8,784 bases of DNA from a bacterium (GTDB lineage Bacteria > Bacteroidota > Ignavibacteria > Kapaibacteriales > UBA2268): NCBI GenBank assembly GCA_030426865.1, contig JAUHXN010000110.1:1-8784 (forward strand), given 5' to 3'. The position numbers were made by a program, and so were the translations under genes. The notes beneath the pieces were generated by a model, which saw only the letters and a program-made list of their open reading frames with translations, was not told the origin of the DNA and ran no database searches. Positions 1 through 5,150 of this stretch are shown here, one piece after another (position 1 is the first letter of the stretch; every line of letters begins with the position of its first letter).

Positions 1-91
1 TCCATTCAGTTTGATAGTCATACCATTTCAAAAATTCAGATTCGGATTTTGGTGCAGTTTTGGGGTTAAAAACCATTAAATCATAACTCAT
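1..91 (-). CDS. Partial small hypothetical protein, N-terminus only
   Basis: Thirty codons read leftwards from an ATG at 91-89 and remain open to the window edge. The protein begins MSYDLMVFNPKTAPKSESEF and continues LKWYDYQTEW. The opening MSYDLMVF and the WYxxQTEW motif resemble a widespread family of uncharacterised small soluble proteins. That resemblance is from memory and no function is known to me. The start is well supported: an AGGAG Shine-Dalgarno (complement of 97-101) lies five bases upstream, whereas the other genes here have weak or no such sequence. Upstream lies copy 1 of the duplicated module at 115-174. Only the first 30 residues are visible, so size and domain content cannot be judged. 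Confidence 0.75.
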   Translation of the reverse strand, partial: MSYDLMVFNPKTAPKSESEFLKWYDYQTEW

Positions 92-96
92 AGTTT

Positions 97-104
97 CTCC
101 TTTC
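97..104 (-). promoter_or_regulatory. Strong Shine-Dalgarno of the partial gene
   Basis: On the minus strand the bases read GAAAGGAG, followed by AAACT and then ATG. This is a near-ideal Shine-Dalgarno at normal spacing. It fixes the start at 91. It is unusual here because Bacteroidota genes mostly lack such sites, as do most other genes in this window. Confidence 0.7.
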
Positions 105-114
105 TTAAATTGGT

Positions 115-174
115 TACAACTACATCAATATACGAACATTCGTATATCCTGTCTTTTTTATTACTCCCAATATA
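115..174 (-). repeat. Upstream module copy 1, with palindrome
   Basis: This 60-bp block matches 1256-1315 at a constant offset of 1141 bases with two mismatches (123 and 126); 127-174 is identical. It contains a perfect inverted repeat, ATATACGAA then CA then TTCGTATAT, at 128-147. It lies 23 bp upstream of the partial gene's start, in the same orientation and similar position as copy 2 relative to its own gene. It could be a promoter or leader, an operator, or a recombination flank. The sequence shows the duplication and palindrome but not the function. Confidence 0.85.
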
Positions 175-191
175 ACAAAAATATAATAATT
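167..191 (-). promoter_or_regulatory. Possible promoter of the partial gene
   Basis: The complement of 167-174 reads TATATTGG, one base off the Bacteroidota -7 consensus TAnnTTTG. The same octamer occurs at 1308-1315 and 1978-1985, each time upstream of a minus-strand gene. Bases 175-191 just upstream of it are also shared with the third copy. Conservation upstream of three unrelated genes favours a promoter role. I see no clean -33 TTG at standard spacing, so the call is tentative. Confidence 0.35.
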
Positions 192-205
192 GCCCTGATC
201 GGTTT

Positions 206-242
206 GCTATGAGTTATATACTCTGTGTTAGAGCGTCGTTTT
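206..242 (-). repeat. 3' tail element of the 126-aa gene
   Basis: Directly after the stop of the 126-aa gene, the minus strand reads AAAAACGACGCTCTAACAC and then AGAGTATATAACTCATAGC. This resembles the sequence after the lipoprotein gene, AAAAACGCACTACAACAC followed by a hairpin. A short stem GAGT / ACTC (211-214 with 220-223) is present. The neighbouring hairpin site has a CCGTTACC half on its far side; here that half is not recognisable. Confidence 0.4.
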
Positions 243-623
243 TCATTTTAATCTTATTTCAATTTTCTTGTTTTCAGGTTCAATGTTAATCCAGTCCATA
301 GAGTCTGAACTTGGAATGCAGTCGATCATTTCCGTTCCTTTCGAATATCGTCTCAGGGAGAATTTTCCGAATCGAATTTTCATTTCATATTCCTCCTGTC
401 CATCTTTTCCAATCCACGCTTTAGTCACAATTTGTCTTGTATCATTTACACTTTTCTTAGTCAACTGATTGTCGGAAGTTGGATTCCAAGAAATTCCATC
501 ACACCAAAATCCTTTTAATTCTGGGTCGGTCGATTTTTCCAATTCGTGACAAATTCGGTATTCAAGTCGAGTGCAGAATTCCTCATTAAATGGTGTTTCG
601 ATATTTTGTTGTGCTTTCGTCAT
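243..623 (-). CDS. Hypothetical soluble protein, 126 aa
   Basis: The gene reads from an ATG at 623 to a TGA at 243-245. No signal peptide, membrane segment or catalytic motif is visible. The protein is charged, with runs such as GKDGQEEYEMKIRFGKFSLRR and a C-terminal IEPENKKIEIRLK that suggests beta strands. Cys17, Cys25 and Cys41 are scattered and do not form a metal motif. It resembles, from memory, small uncharacterised Bacteroidota proteins; I assign no function. It is a single gene on the same strand as its neighbours, with a hairpin element upstream (638-690) and a related tail element downstream. No Shine-Dalgarno is seen; the start rests on being the first ATG after the stem-loop. Confidence 0.75.
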   Translation of the reverse strand: MTKAQQNIETPFNEEFCTRLEYRICHELEKSTDPELKGFWCDGISWNPTSDNQLTKKSVNDTRQIVTKAWIGKDGQEEYEMKIRFGKFSLRRYSKGTEMIDCIPSSDSMDWINIEPENKKIEIRLK

Positions 624-637
624 TTCAGCTTGCAGGT

Positions 638-690
638 AACGGTTAGTGTAAAATGCGATTTAATGCATTTTTACACAGTGTTGTAGTGCG
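638..690 (-). repeat. Hairpin element between two small genes, attC-like?
   Basis: Arms GTGTAAAATGC (646-656) and GCATTTTTACAC (665-676) pair with one bulged base around an 8-base loop. Outside the stem, on the minus strand, are GCACTACAAC (689-680) and TAACCGTTACC. The element fills almost the whole 77-bp gap between the lipoprotein stop and the 126-aa gene start. A stem with one extrahelical base and outer AAC / GTT triplets recalls integron attC sites. However, the outer boxes do not match the RYYYAAC / GTTRRRY consensus. It could instead be a terminator, though neither side has a clean U-tract, or a Bacteroidota intergenic repeat. Confidence 0.6.
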
Positions 691-700
691 TTTTTATTTT

Positions 701-1234
701 TCAATTTTGGGCTTCCATTTCTCCATATTTTTCCATCGTTTTTAATTCCGATTGAAGTTTATCCAATTCGTTCGAGAAATAAAGTCCGTAGCATTTTTTT
801 ACTTGTTCATTGTCTTTTGCTATAAATATCTCTAACCATCTTATTTCTTTTTCCTTTCCAAGTCCAAATAAACCCTTTTTCATTTTCGGATAGACATAAC
901 CAACCAAAAAAGTATTATCCTTCAAGTCTCCCATAATTGACACCCAAAATGAGGTTTTATTCTTAATGTCATTTACTGATAAAGTTGCTGAACATCCTTT
1001 CTGGATTTTTTGATAACTTTCTATTTGTTCAATCCAAGGAAATTTATCAAATTCGGATATAAAATTTTCATAATTGGTTTGTCCTTTTTCATCATATCTG
1101 TCATAATCATATCCAGCAAGTTGGACATTCCACGTATAATTATTTTTTCCGTTTGTCATATTTTTTTCTTTGTTTTTATTCGAGCAAGAAATCAGAGAAA
1201 AACTTACAAAAAGTATAATTAAAATTCTATTCAT
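701..1234 (-). CDS. Predicted lipoprotein, 177 aa, unknown function
   Basis: I choose the ATG at 1234, not a TTG 31 codons upstream, because it puts a lipoprotein signal peptide at the N-terminus: MNRILIILFVSFSLISC with Cys17 as the lipidated residue. After Cys the sequence is SNKNKEKN, basic and without the acidic cluster of a surface-export signal, so periplasmic-side anchoring is the default inference. The mature part contains WNVQLAGYDYDRYDEKGQ, an FPWIEQIESY stretch, and YVYPKMKKGLFGLGKEKE near residues 115-135. No enzyme motif is visible. It resembles an uncharacterised Bacteroidota family known to me only as hypothetical proteins. The gene sits exactly inside an inverted pair of 10-bp boxes (680-689 and 1252-1261), with copy 2 of the duplicated module upstream. 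Confidence 0.8.
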   Translation of the reverse strand: MNRILIILFVSFSLISCSNKNKEKNMTNGKNNYTWNVQLAGYDYDRYDEKGQTNYENFISEFDKFPWIEQIESYQKIQKGCSATLSVNDIKNKTSFWVSIMGDLKDNTFLVGYVYPKMKKGLFGLGKEKEIRWLEIFIAKDNEQVKKCYGLYFSNELDKLQSELKTMEKYGEMEAQN

Positions 1235-1251
1235 ATTCGTTTTTCTCAAAT

Positions 1252-1261
1252 GCACTACAAC
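1252..1261. repeat. Right GCACTACAAC box flanking the lipoprotein gene
   Basis: This is a perfect inverted copy of GTTGTAGTGC at 680-689. The two boxes enclose only the lipoprotein gene, 11 bp beyond its stop and 17 bp beyond its start. A hairpin lies immediately outside each box (646-676 and 1270-1289). Confidence 0.6.
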
Positions 1262-1315
1262 TATATTAATATACGAACATTCGTATATCCTGTCTTTTTT
1301 ATTACTCCCAATATA
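1256..1315 (-). repeat. Upstream module copy 2, with palindrome
   Basis: This is the near-identical partner of 115-174. The palindrome ATATACGAA, CA, TTCGTATAT occupies 1269-1288. Here an additional outward half-site, TTCGTATAT read on the minus strand (complement of 1311-1319), gives three half-sites in about 50 bp. The block ends about 20 bp upstream of the lipoprotein start, so it lies in that gene's promoter or 5' leader region. Confidence 0.85.
1308..1315 (-). promoter_or_regulatory. Possible -7 element of the lipoprotein gene
   Basis: The minus strand reads TATATTGG, the octamer repeated upstream of three genes in this region and one base from TAnnTTTG. If used, it would give a leader of roughly 70 bases containing the ATATACGAA / TTCGTATAT palindrome. 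No convincing -33 element is seen. Confidence 0.3.
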
Positions 1316-1463
1316 CGAATTTTCCAATATCGTTGGAAATAGAATGTTTGTCTATATTCAATTCAATCACTTGCTCCTAATTGGAATCCTCTTAATACCT
1401 ACCTCATAAAATTCCAAGAGATGAATAAACTACAAACTAATTCCAAAGTCTTATTTATCTTGC
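1316..1463. other. Noncoding gap with repeated TTCCAA / TTGGAA motifs
   Basis: No gene is seen here. Five copies of TTCCAA or its complement occur at 1321-1327, 1333-1339, 1381-1387, 1411-1417 and 1440-1446. The first two form TTTCCAA-TATCG-TTGGAAA; the next two form TTGGAAT and ATTCCAA separated by 23 bases. There is no U-tract that would make either a typical terminator. Confidence 0.4.
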
Positions 1464-1904
1464 CTAATTAGAATTTTTAGGGTGCCGAAACCATCCTATT
1501 ACAGTAGTAAGGCTATCGTTTTCTATCTTTTGGAGGGCTATATTATTAGTCCTTATGTATTTTATTTTGTACCTCTTACTATTTGATTGAGGAGTTAGGT
1601 TGAGGTTTAAGACAGAGTCGGCAACTCGGACGAACCAATATCCACCGTGAATTTTACTTTTATCTGAACCTCGGTATGAGTAACTTGCATCTGCGCTTAA
1701 TAGGTGATAATTTCTGCCATTTTCCAGCCCAGCTGGAAAATCAGAATGATTCCACTTTCCTACTAGCTGCTTTTCCAAGAAATTTCTGTTCTCCAATTTC
1801 TTCAGTTTACTTAATTCTCGTTCTTCTTCATTAGGTAGATAAATGTTGAGAAATATTATCAGCCCAATGCCTCCGAGTATTACTAGTATTCTTGATGTTT
1901 TCAT
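1464..1904 (-). CDS. Membrane-anchored small protein, lipocalin-like?, 146 aa
   Basis: I choose the ATG at 1904 over an upstream TTG at 1922. It gives MKTSRILVILGGIGLIIFLN, a basic start followed by one hydrophobic segment (about residues 6-23). That segment is either an uncleaved anchor or a signal peptide; no lipobox Cys is present. The remainder is exported or periplasmic by inference. It contains LVGKWNHSDF near residue 48, then alternating beta-type strands (SYSYRG, GGYWFVRVADSVLNL, RYKIKYI). The GKW opening and strand pattern resemble small lipocalin-like domains of Bacteroidota, but this is fold-level guesswork without a diagnostic motif. A diverged copy of the upstream module lies 54-98 bp before the start. 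The gene ends in TAG, with 149 bp of noncoding sequence before the next module. Confidence 0.65.
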   Translation of the reverse strand: MKTSRILVILGGIGLIIFLNIYLPNEEERELSKLKKLENRNFLEKQLVGKWNHSDFPAGLENGRNYHLLSADASYSYRGSDKSKIHGGYWFVRVADSVLNLNLTPQSNSKRYKIKYIRTNNIALQKIENDSLTTVIGWFRHPKNSN

Positions 1905-1957
1905 GCTATAGATATTTTGCAAAACAAATGAAGAGTTACGTATAATTATTAGTCTTA

Positions 1958-2002
1958 TCCTGACTTTATTATTACTTCCAATATACTAAAAATATAATAC
2001 TT
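1958..2002 (-). repeat. Upstream module copy 3, diverged and partial
   Basis: It aligns with 147-191 at an offset of 1811. Twenty-five of the first 28 bases match, and the following AAAAATATAATA is shared. It includes TATATTGG on the minus strand (complement of 1978-1985). The ATATACGAA / TTCGTATAT palindrome of copies 1 and 2 is absent. It lies upstream of the 146-aa gene in the same orientation as the other copies. The part common to all three copies is therefore the TATATTGGnAGTAATAA stretch, the best candidate for the functional promoter core. Confidence 0.7.
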
Positions 2003-2037
2003 CAGAATAGAACTAAACCGTAAAGGTTATTTATTTT

Positions 2038-2077
2038 TGAGATTCTTCTGTCACCTACGGTGTCATCAGAATGACTG
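2038..2077. repeat. REP-like palindromic repeat
   Basis: The arms ATTCTTCTGTCACC (2042-2055) and GGTGTCATCAGAAT (2059-2072) pair at 11 of 14 positions around a TAC loop. The outer GAGATTCTTC and CAGAATGAC ends match a palindromic repeat type that I recall as common in many bacterial genomes, including Bacteroidota. It lies in the divergent gap between the 146-aa gene and the histidine methyltransferase. It is probably a dispersed noncoding repeat, not a gene-specific operator. Confidence 0.6.
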
Positions 2078-2199
2078 TATTGACCAGTTATATTATTATA
2101 TTAGTAGATGATGATATCAAAGTTTAATCAAATTCTGCAACTCAAAAGACATTCTGAATTCAATATATTTCGAATAATCCGTTTACAATAATTATCAAT

Positions 2200-2203
2200 A
2201 GGA
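2200..2203 (+). promoter_or_regulatory. Ribosome binding site of the EgtD-type gene
   Basis: AGGA lies eight bases before the ATG at 2212 and supports that start. Confidence 0.5.
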
Positions 2204-2211
2204 CATAATTT

Positions 2212-3147
2212 ATGACGGATACTTTTCTCGCAGATATAGTGGCTGGTCTAACCAGAATACCAAAGACTCTACCCTCTATGTACTTCTACAATAAAGCTGG
2301 GAGCAAGCTATTCCAAACTATAATGCAGTTGCCTGAATACTATCTGACTAAATCAGAATACGAAATACTTGATACCCAATCGGCAGCTATATACGATGAT
2401 TTTAACCCTCAGAACACTTTCGAAATAGTCGAGTTTGGCGCCGGTGATGGAAGTAAAACTAAGTTGCTTTTGCAGGAATTTCTCAAAAAGACCAATGATT
2501 TTGTTTACTCCCCTATTGATATTAGTAAATCAGCACTGAAAGGACTAGTCAAGTCATACGAAGAAGCAATCCCAACTCTAAATATGAATCCCATTAATAA
2601 TGATTATTTTTCAGCACTCGATAGTCTTAGAGATAATAATACCACTAAACTCGTATTGTTTATGGGCTCGAACATAGGTAATTTTAAGGATGAAGGAGAG
2701 GTTGATTTCCTAAAGAAAATGCGTGCAAATATATCCGAAGGAGACCACGCTCTAATTGGTTTTGACCTCAAAAAAGACCCACAGATAATACGAGATGCAT
2801 ACAATGACAATAGCGGAGTAACTAGGGAATTCAACCTCAACTTGCTTAGGCGGATTAATGAGGAATTAGGAGCGAATTTTGATATATCTAGTTTTAGTCA
2901 TTACCCAACTTATAATCCTATAACAGGTGATGCGACTAGCTACTTGATAAGTATGAAAGATCAGCAGGTAAGTATTGGTGATAGAGTTTTTGAATTCAAA
3001 TATGCCGAACCAATATTTATGGAAATATCAAAGAAATATTCTGAAGATAATATTGCCGAATTAGCAGAAAGAACCGGCTTTGAGATAGTCAATAACTATT
3101 TTGATTGTAAGCATTACTTCGTTGACTCTCTATGGAGAGCACAATAG
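2212..3147 (+). CDS. egtD: EgtD-type L-histidine N-alpha-methyltransferase
   Basis: EgtD trimethylates the alpha-amino group of L-histidine with S-adenosylmethionine to give hercynine, the first step of ergothioneine synthesis, in the cytosol. The 311 aa are close to the usual 320. The N-terminal motif LADIVAGLTRIPKTLPSMYF and LPEYYLTKSE (40-49) are typical. VEFGAGDGSKTKLLL (73-87) is the SAM-binding loop, with Asp103 following. Residues corresponding, in my recalled alignment, to the histidine-binding set of mycobacterial EgtD are all present: Tyr26, Tyr43, Asn157 in GSNIGN, Tyr197, Glu271 and Ser273. Substrate is therefore likely histidine, though other family members are untested. No egtB-like oxygenase gene lies beside it: the left neighbour is the accessory region and the right neighbour is a convergent lipoprotein. 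A TATATTTC at 2164-2171 is a weak -7 candidate. Confidence 0.9.
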   Translation: MTDTFLADIVAGLTRIPKTLPSMYFYNKAGSKLFQTIMQLPEYYLTKSEYEILDTQSAAIYDDFNPQNTFEIVEFGAGDGSKTKLLLQEFLKKTNDFVYSPIDISKSALKGLVKSYEEAIPTLNMNPINNDYFSALDSLRDNNTTKLVLFMGSNIGNFKDEGEVDFLKKMRANISEGDHALIGFDLKKDPQIIRDAYNDNSGVTREFNLNLLRRINEELGANFDISSFSHYPTYNPITGDATSYLISMKDQQVSIGDRVFEFKYAEPIFMEISKKYSEDNIAELAERTGFEIVNNYFDCKHYFVDSLWRAQ

Positions 3148-3159
3148 TCTATTTTCCAT

Positions 3160-3196
3160 AAAAAAAAAGAGACCCATCGCACTAATGAATCTCTTT
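3160..3196 (-). terminator. Intrinsic terminator, mainly for the acidic lipoprotein gene
   Basis: AAAGAGA (3166-3172) pairs with TCTCTTT (3190-3196) around a 17-base loop. Read on the minus strand, the stem is followed by a run of nine or more T (complement of 3160-3168), a typical Rho-independent terminator. It lies 28 bp after the lipoprotein stop. On the plus strand it lies 18 bp after the methyltransferase stop and could stop that transcript less efficiently, because no long T-run follows. Confidence 0.7.
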
Positions 3197-3223
3197 CTAT
3201 TAATATACTTTTCTTGAATAATA

Positions 3224-3604
3224 TTACTCTAGTTCATCACCTATATCATCCATCAAATCATCTACTCCATCTTCGAAATCTTCCCAACCTTCTTCAGTAG
3301 CATCACCTAGTTCATCTAGTTTTTCTTCTAGCTTTGATTTATTCCCATTCAATTCATCTATTTCCTCTTGTATAGACTCTTTGGAATCTTCGCTAGCTTC
3401 CGCCAATTCTTCTTTTAGCTCTTCTAACTTCGCATCAATCTCTTCTATTGCTTCATTAATTTCAGATTGCAATTCGTCCTTCTGCTTTCTCATCTCTTCG
3501 CCCATATCTCTAATATCATCTTTCTGCTCATTAGAACATGAAAAAAGTAAAGCGGACATAATAAAAACAAATAAGACTCTGCTAAAACGCATAATACACA
3601 CCAT
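3224..3604 (-). CDS. Acidic coiled-coil lipoprotein, possibly surface-exposed
   Basis: The N-terminus MVCIMRFSRVLFVFIMSALL leads into FSC, a lipoprotein signal peptide with Cys23 lipidated; the internal ATG at 3592 would give a shorter, equally plausible signal. Just after Cys comes SNEQKDDIRD. QKDD resembles the lipoprotein export signal described for Bacteroidota surface lipoproteins, so display on the outer face is possible. Residues about 35-102 are an uninterrupted helix with Glu/Lys-rich heptads (for example LEELKEELAEASED), a likely coiled coil. The last 20 residues are extremely acidic (WEDFEDGVDDLMDDIGDELE) and might bind cations; this is inference. No enzymatic domain is present. 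The gene stands alone: divergent from nhaA across 177 bp and convergent with the methyltransferase gene through a terminator. Confidence 0.85.
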   Translation of the reverse strand: MVCIMRFSRVLFVFIMSALLFSCSNEQKDDIRDMGEEMRKQKDELQSEINEAIEEIDAKLEELKEELAEASEDSKESIQEEIDELNGNKSKLEEKLDELGDATEEGWEDFEDGVDDLMDDIGDELE

Positions 3605-3781
3605 TGGTTATTGAATAAAACATATAATGTGAACGAAAAAAGTCGATTTAATTGTATTTTAATTGACATTTCAATTTGAGAGGGTATTTTATGCTGTTTA
3701 ATCTTGTAAGGATATAAAATAAATATGCCTTTTAGTTATCTTTACAATTATTAGAATGACTGGAATCAAAAAAACTATTCG

Positions 3782-5128
3782 ATGAAAAAGAAAATTGACC
3801 TCGCCAAAAGCGAATTCCCTATAGCAAGAACCTATCAAGAATTTACATCCAATGCGTCCGCAAGTGGTATAGTACTAATTATATGTACATTGATTGCTAT
3901 GATATGGGCTAATTCACCTTGGTGGGAATCTTATTTTGATCTATGGCATACTCATTTTATAATTGGAATAGGTGATTTCACTTTAGATAAATCTCTGCAC
4001 CATTGGATAAATGATTTGCTTATGGTTGTCTTTTTCTTTCTAGTTGGGTTAGAAATCAAAAGAGAAATTCTAATTGGGGAACTCTCCTCACTTAGAAAGG
4101 CCATGCTCCCTATTATGGGTGCGTTGGGAGGAATAATATTACCTGCGCTGATTTATACTTTATTCAACCTTGGAACAGAAAACCTTCATGGTTGGGCAAT
4201 TCCTATGGCGACTGATATCGCATTTGCGTTGGGAGTTTTATATTTATTAGGGGACAAAGTCCCTCCCTCGTTAAAAGTATTTTTGGCTGCTTTAGCAATT
4301 GTAGATGATATTGCAGCGGTAGTAATTATTGCCATATTTTACACCTCTTCCATTAGTTTATACTATTTGTTGCTTAGCTTCTTATTCATATTTATTATGA
4401 TAGTTGGCAATAGACTTAAAGTTATAAGCCCTCTTTTCTATCTTGCTATAGGTGGACTAGTTTGGTTTACTATGCTAAAATCCGGTGTACACGCCACAAT
4501 AGCAGGTGTACTAACTGCATTTACAATTCCTTCTTATGCACTTATAGATAAGCAAAAATTCGTAGATAACACCGAAGGACTATGGCGTAAATTCCGCTCA
4601 AAATTATTCCAAACTAAAACAGACTTCCTAACTGAGTACGAAGCAGACGCCTTGTACAATATGGATTTACTTTCAGACAAGGTGCAACCTCTTCTCCTAA
4701 GATTAGAAAGAGGGATAGACGAGTATGTTGCATTCGGTATAATGCCCCTATTTGCGTTGTCAAATGCAGGAATCCACTTTGGTGATTTCTATCTAGGTGC
4801 ACTATTTAACCCTGTCACTTTAGGCGTTTTCACTGGGTTGTTTGTAGGTAAACAAATTGGTGTAGCAGCATTCGTTTGGTTAGCAAGTAGATTTAACATA
4901 GCTAATCTACAACCTGGAATACCTTTCAGACAATATTATTATGTGGCTATACTAACTGGTATAGGATTTACAATGTCACTATTTATATCTGCATTGTCAT
5001 TTGGTCCTGGAGCACCACAAGAAATGTACTCGAAAACTGGTATTCTCCTTGGCTCTATTTTCGCGGGTACATTAGGTTATATACTTATGCGTAGAGATTT
5101 GAACAAGAAAGAAAAAGTAGCAAACTAG
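3782..5128 (+). CDS. nhaA: Na+/H+ antiporter NhaA
   Basis: An inner-membrane secondary antiporter that expels Na+ (or Li+) in exchange for H+ and controls internal pH. The fold is visible as about 12 hydrophobic segments. Key residues are present: ATDIAFA with Asp145 (E. coli Asp133), AIVDDIAAV with Asp175 and Asp176 (Asp163/Asp164, ion binding), GLEIKRE with Glu91, Arg94 and Glu95 (pH-sensor region), and VGK with Lys357 (Lys300). At 448 aa it is about 60 longer than the E. coli protein. Most of the excess is a hydrophilic insertion between the segment ending near Ile255 and the one starting near Tyr315. The start at 3782 places a short charged tail before the first helix. It is transcribed alone; only 22 bp separate its stop from that of the convergent aspartase gene. 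Confidence 0.97.
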   Translation: MKKKIDLAKSEFPIARTYQEFTSNASASGIVLIICTLIAMIWANSPWWESYFDLWHTHFIIGIGDFTLDKSLHHWINDLLMVVFFFLVGLEIKREILIGELSSLRKAMLPIMGALGGIILPALIYTLFNLGTENLHGWAIPMATDIAFALGVLYLLGDKVPPSLKVFLAALAIVDDIAAVVIIAIFYTSSISLYYLLLSFLFIFIMIVGNRLKVISPLFYLAIGGLVWFTMLKSGVHATIAGVLTAFTIPSYALIDKQKFVDNTEGLWRKFRSKLFQTKTDFLTEYEADALYNMDLLSDKVQPLLLRLERGIDEYVAFGIMPLFALSNAGIHFGDFYLGALFNPVTLGVFTGLFVGKQIGVAAFVWLASRFNIANLQPGIPFRQYYYVAILTGIGFTMSLFISALSFGPGAPQEMYSKTGILLGSIFAGTLGYILMRRDLNKKEKVAN

Positions 5129-5150
5129 ATTTATAATATCACTTTATTGA

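Noticed and set aside
1235..1327. N-terminal extension of the lipoprotein from a TTG
   Set aside because: It would bury the signal peptide 31 residues inside the protein and translate the duplicated noncoding module.
1170..1409. Plus-strand 79-codon open frame with a hydrophobic product
   Set aside because: It runs antisense to the lipoprotein signal peptide and through the duplicated module; the hydrophobicity comes from the AT-rich complement. No start signal.
1381..1417. Terminator for the 146-aa gene
   Set aside because: TTGGAAT / ATTCCAA has a 23-base loop and no U-tract, so it is not a typical intrinsic terminator.
115..2002. CRISPR array
   Set aside because: Only three copies, more than 600 bp apart, lying upstream of genes with no regular spacers and no cas genes.
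3381..3614. Plus-strand Ser-rich open frame
   Set aside because: Exact antisense of the Glu/Lys-rich coiled coil, which produces Ser/Phe codons on the opposite strand; the minus-strand gene has signal peptide, lipobox and terminator.
3631..3690. AATTG / CAATT repeats between the acidic lipoprotein and nhaA
   Set aside because: Five-bp arms in AT-rich DNA are expected by chance; no promoter consensus could be placed with them.
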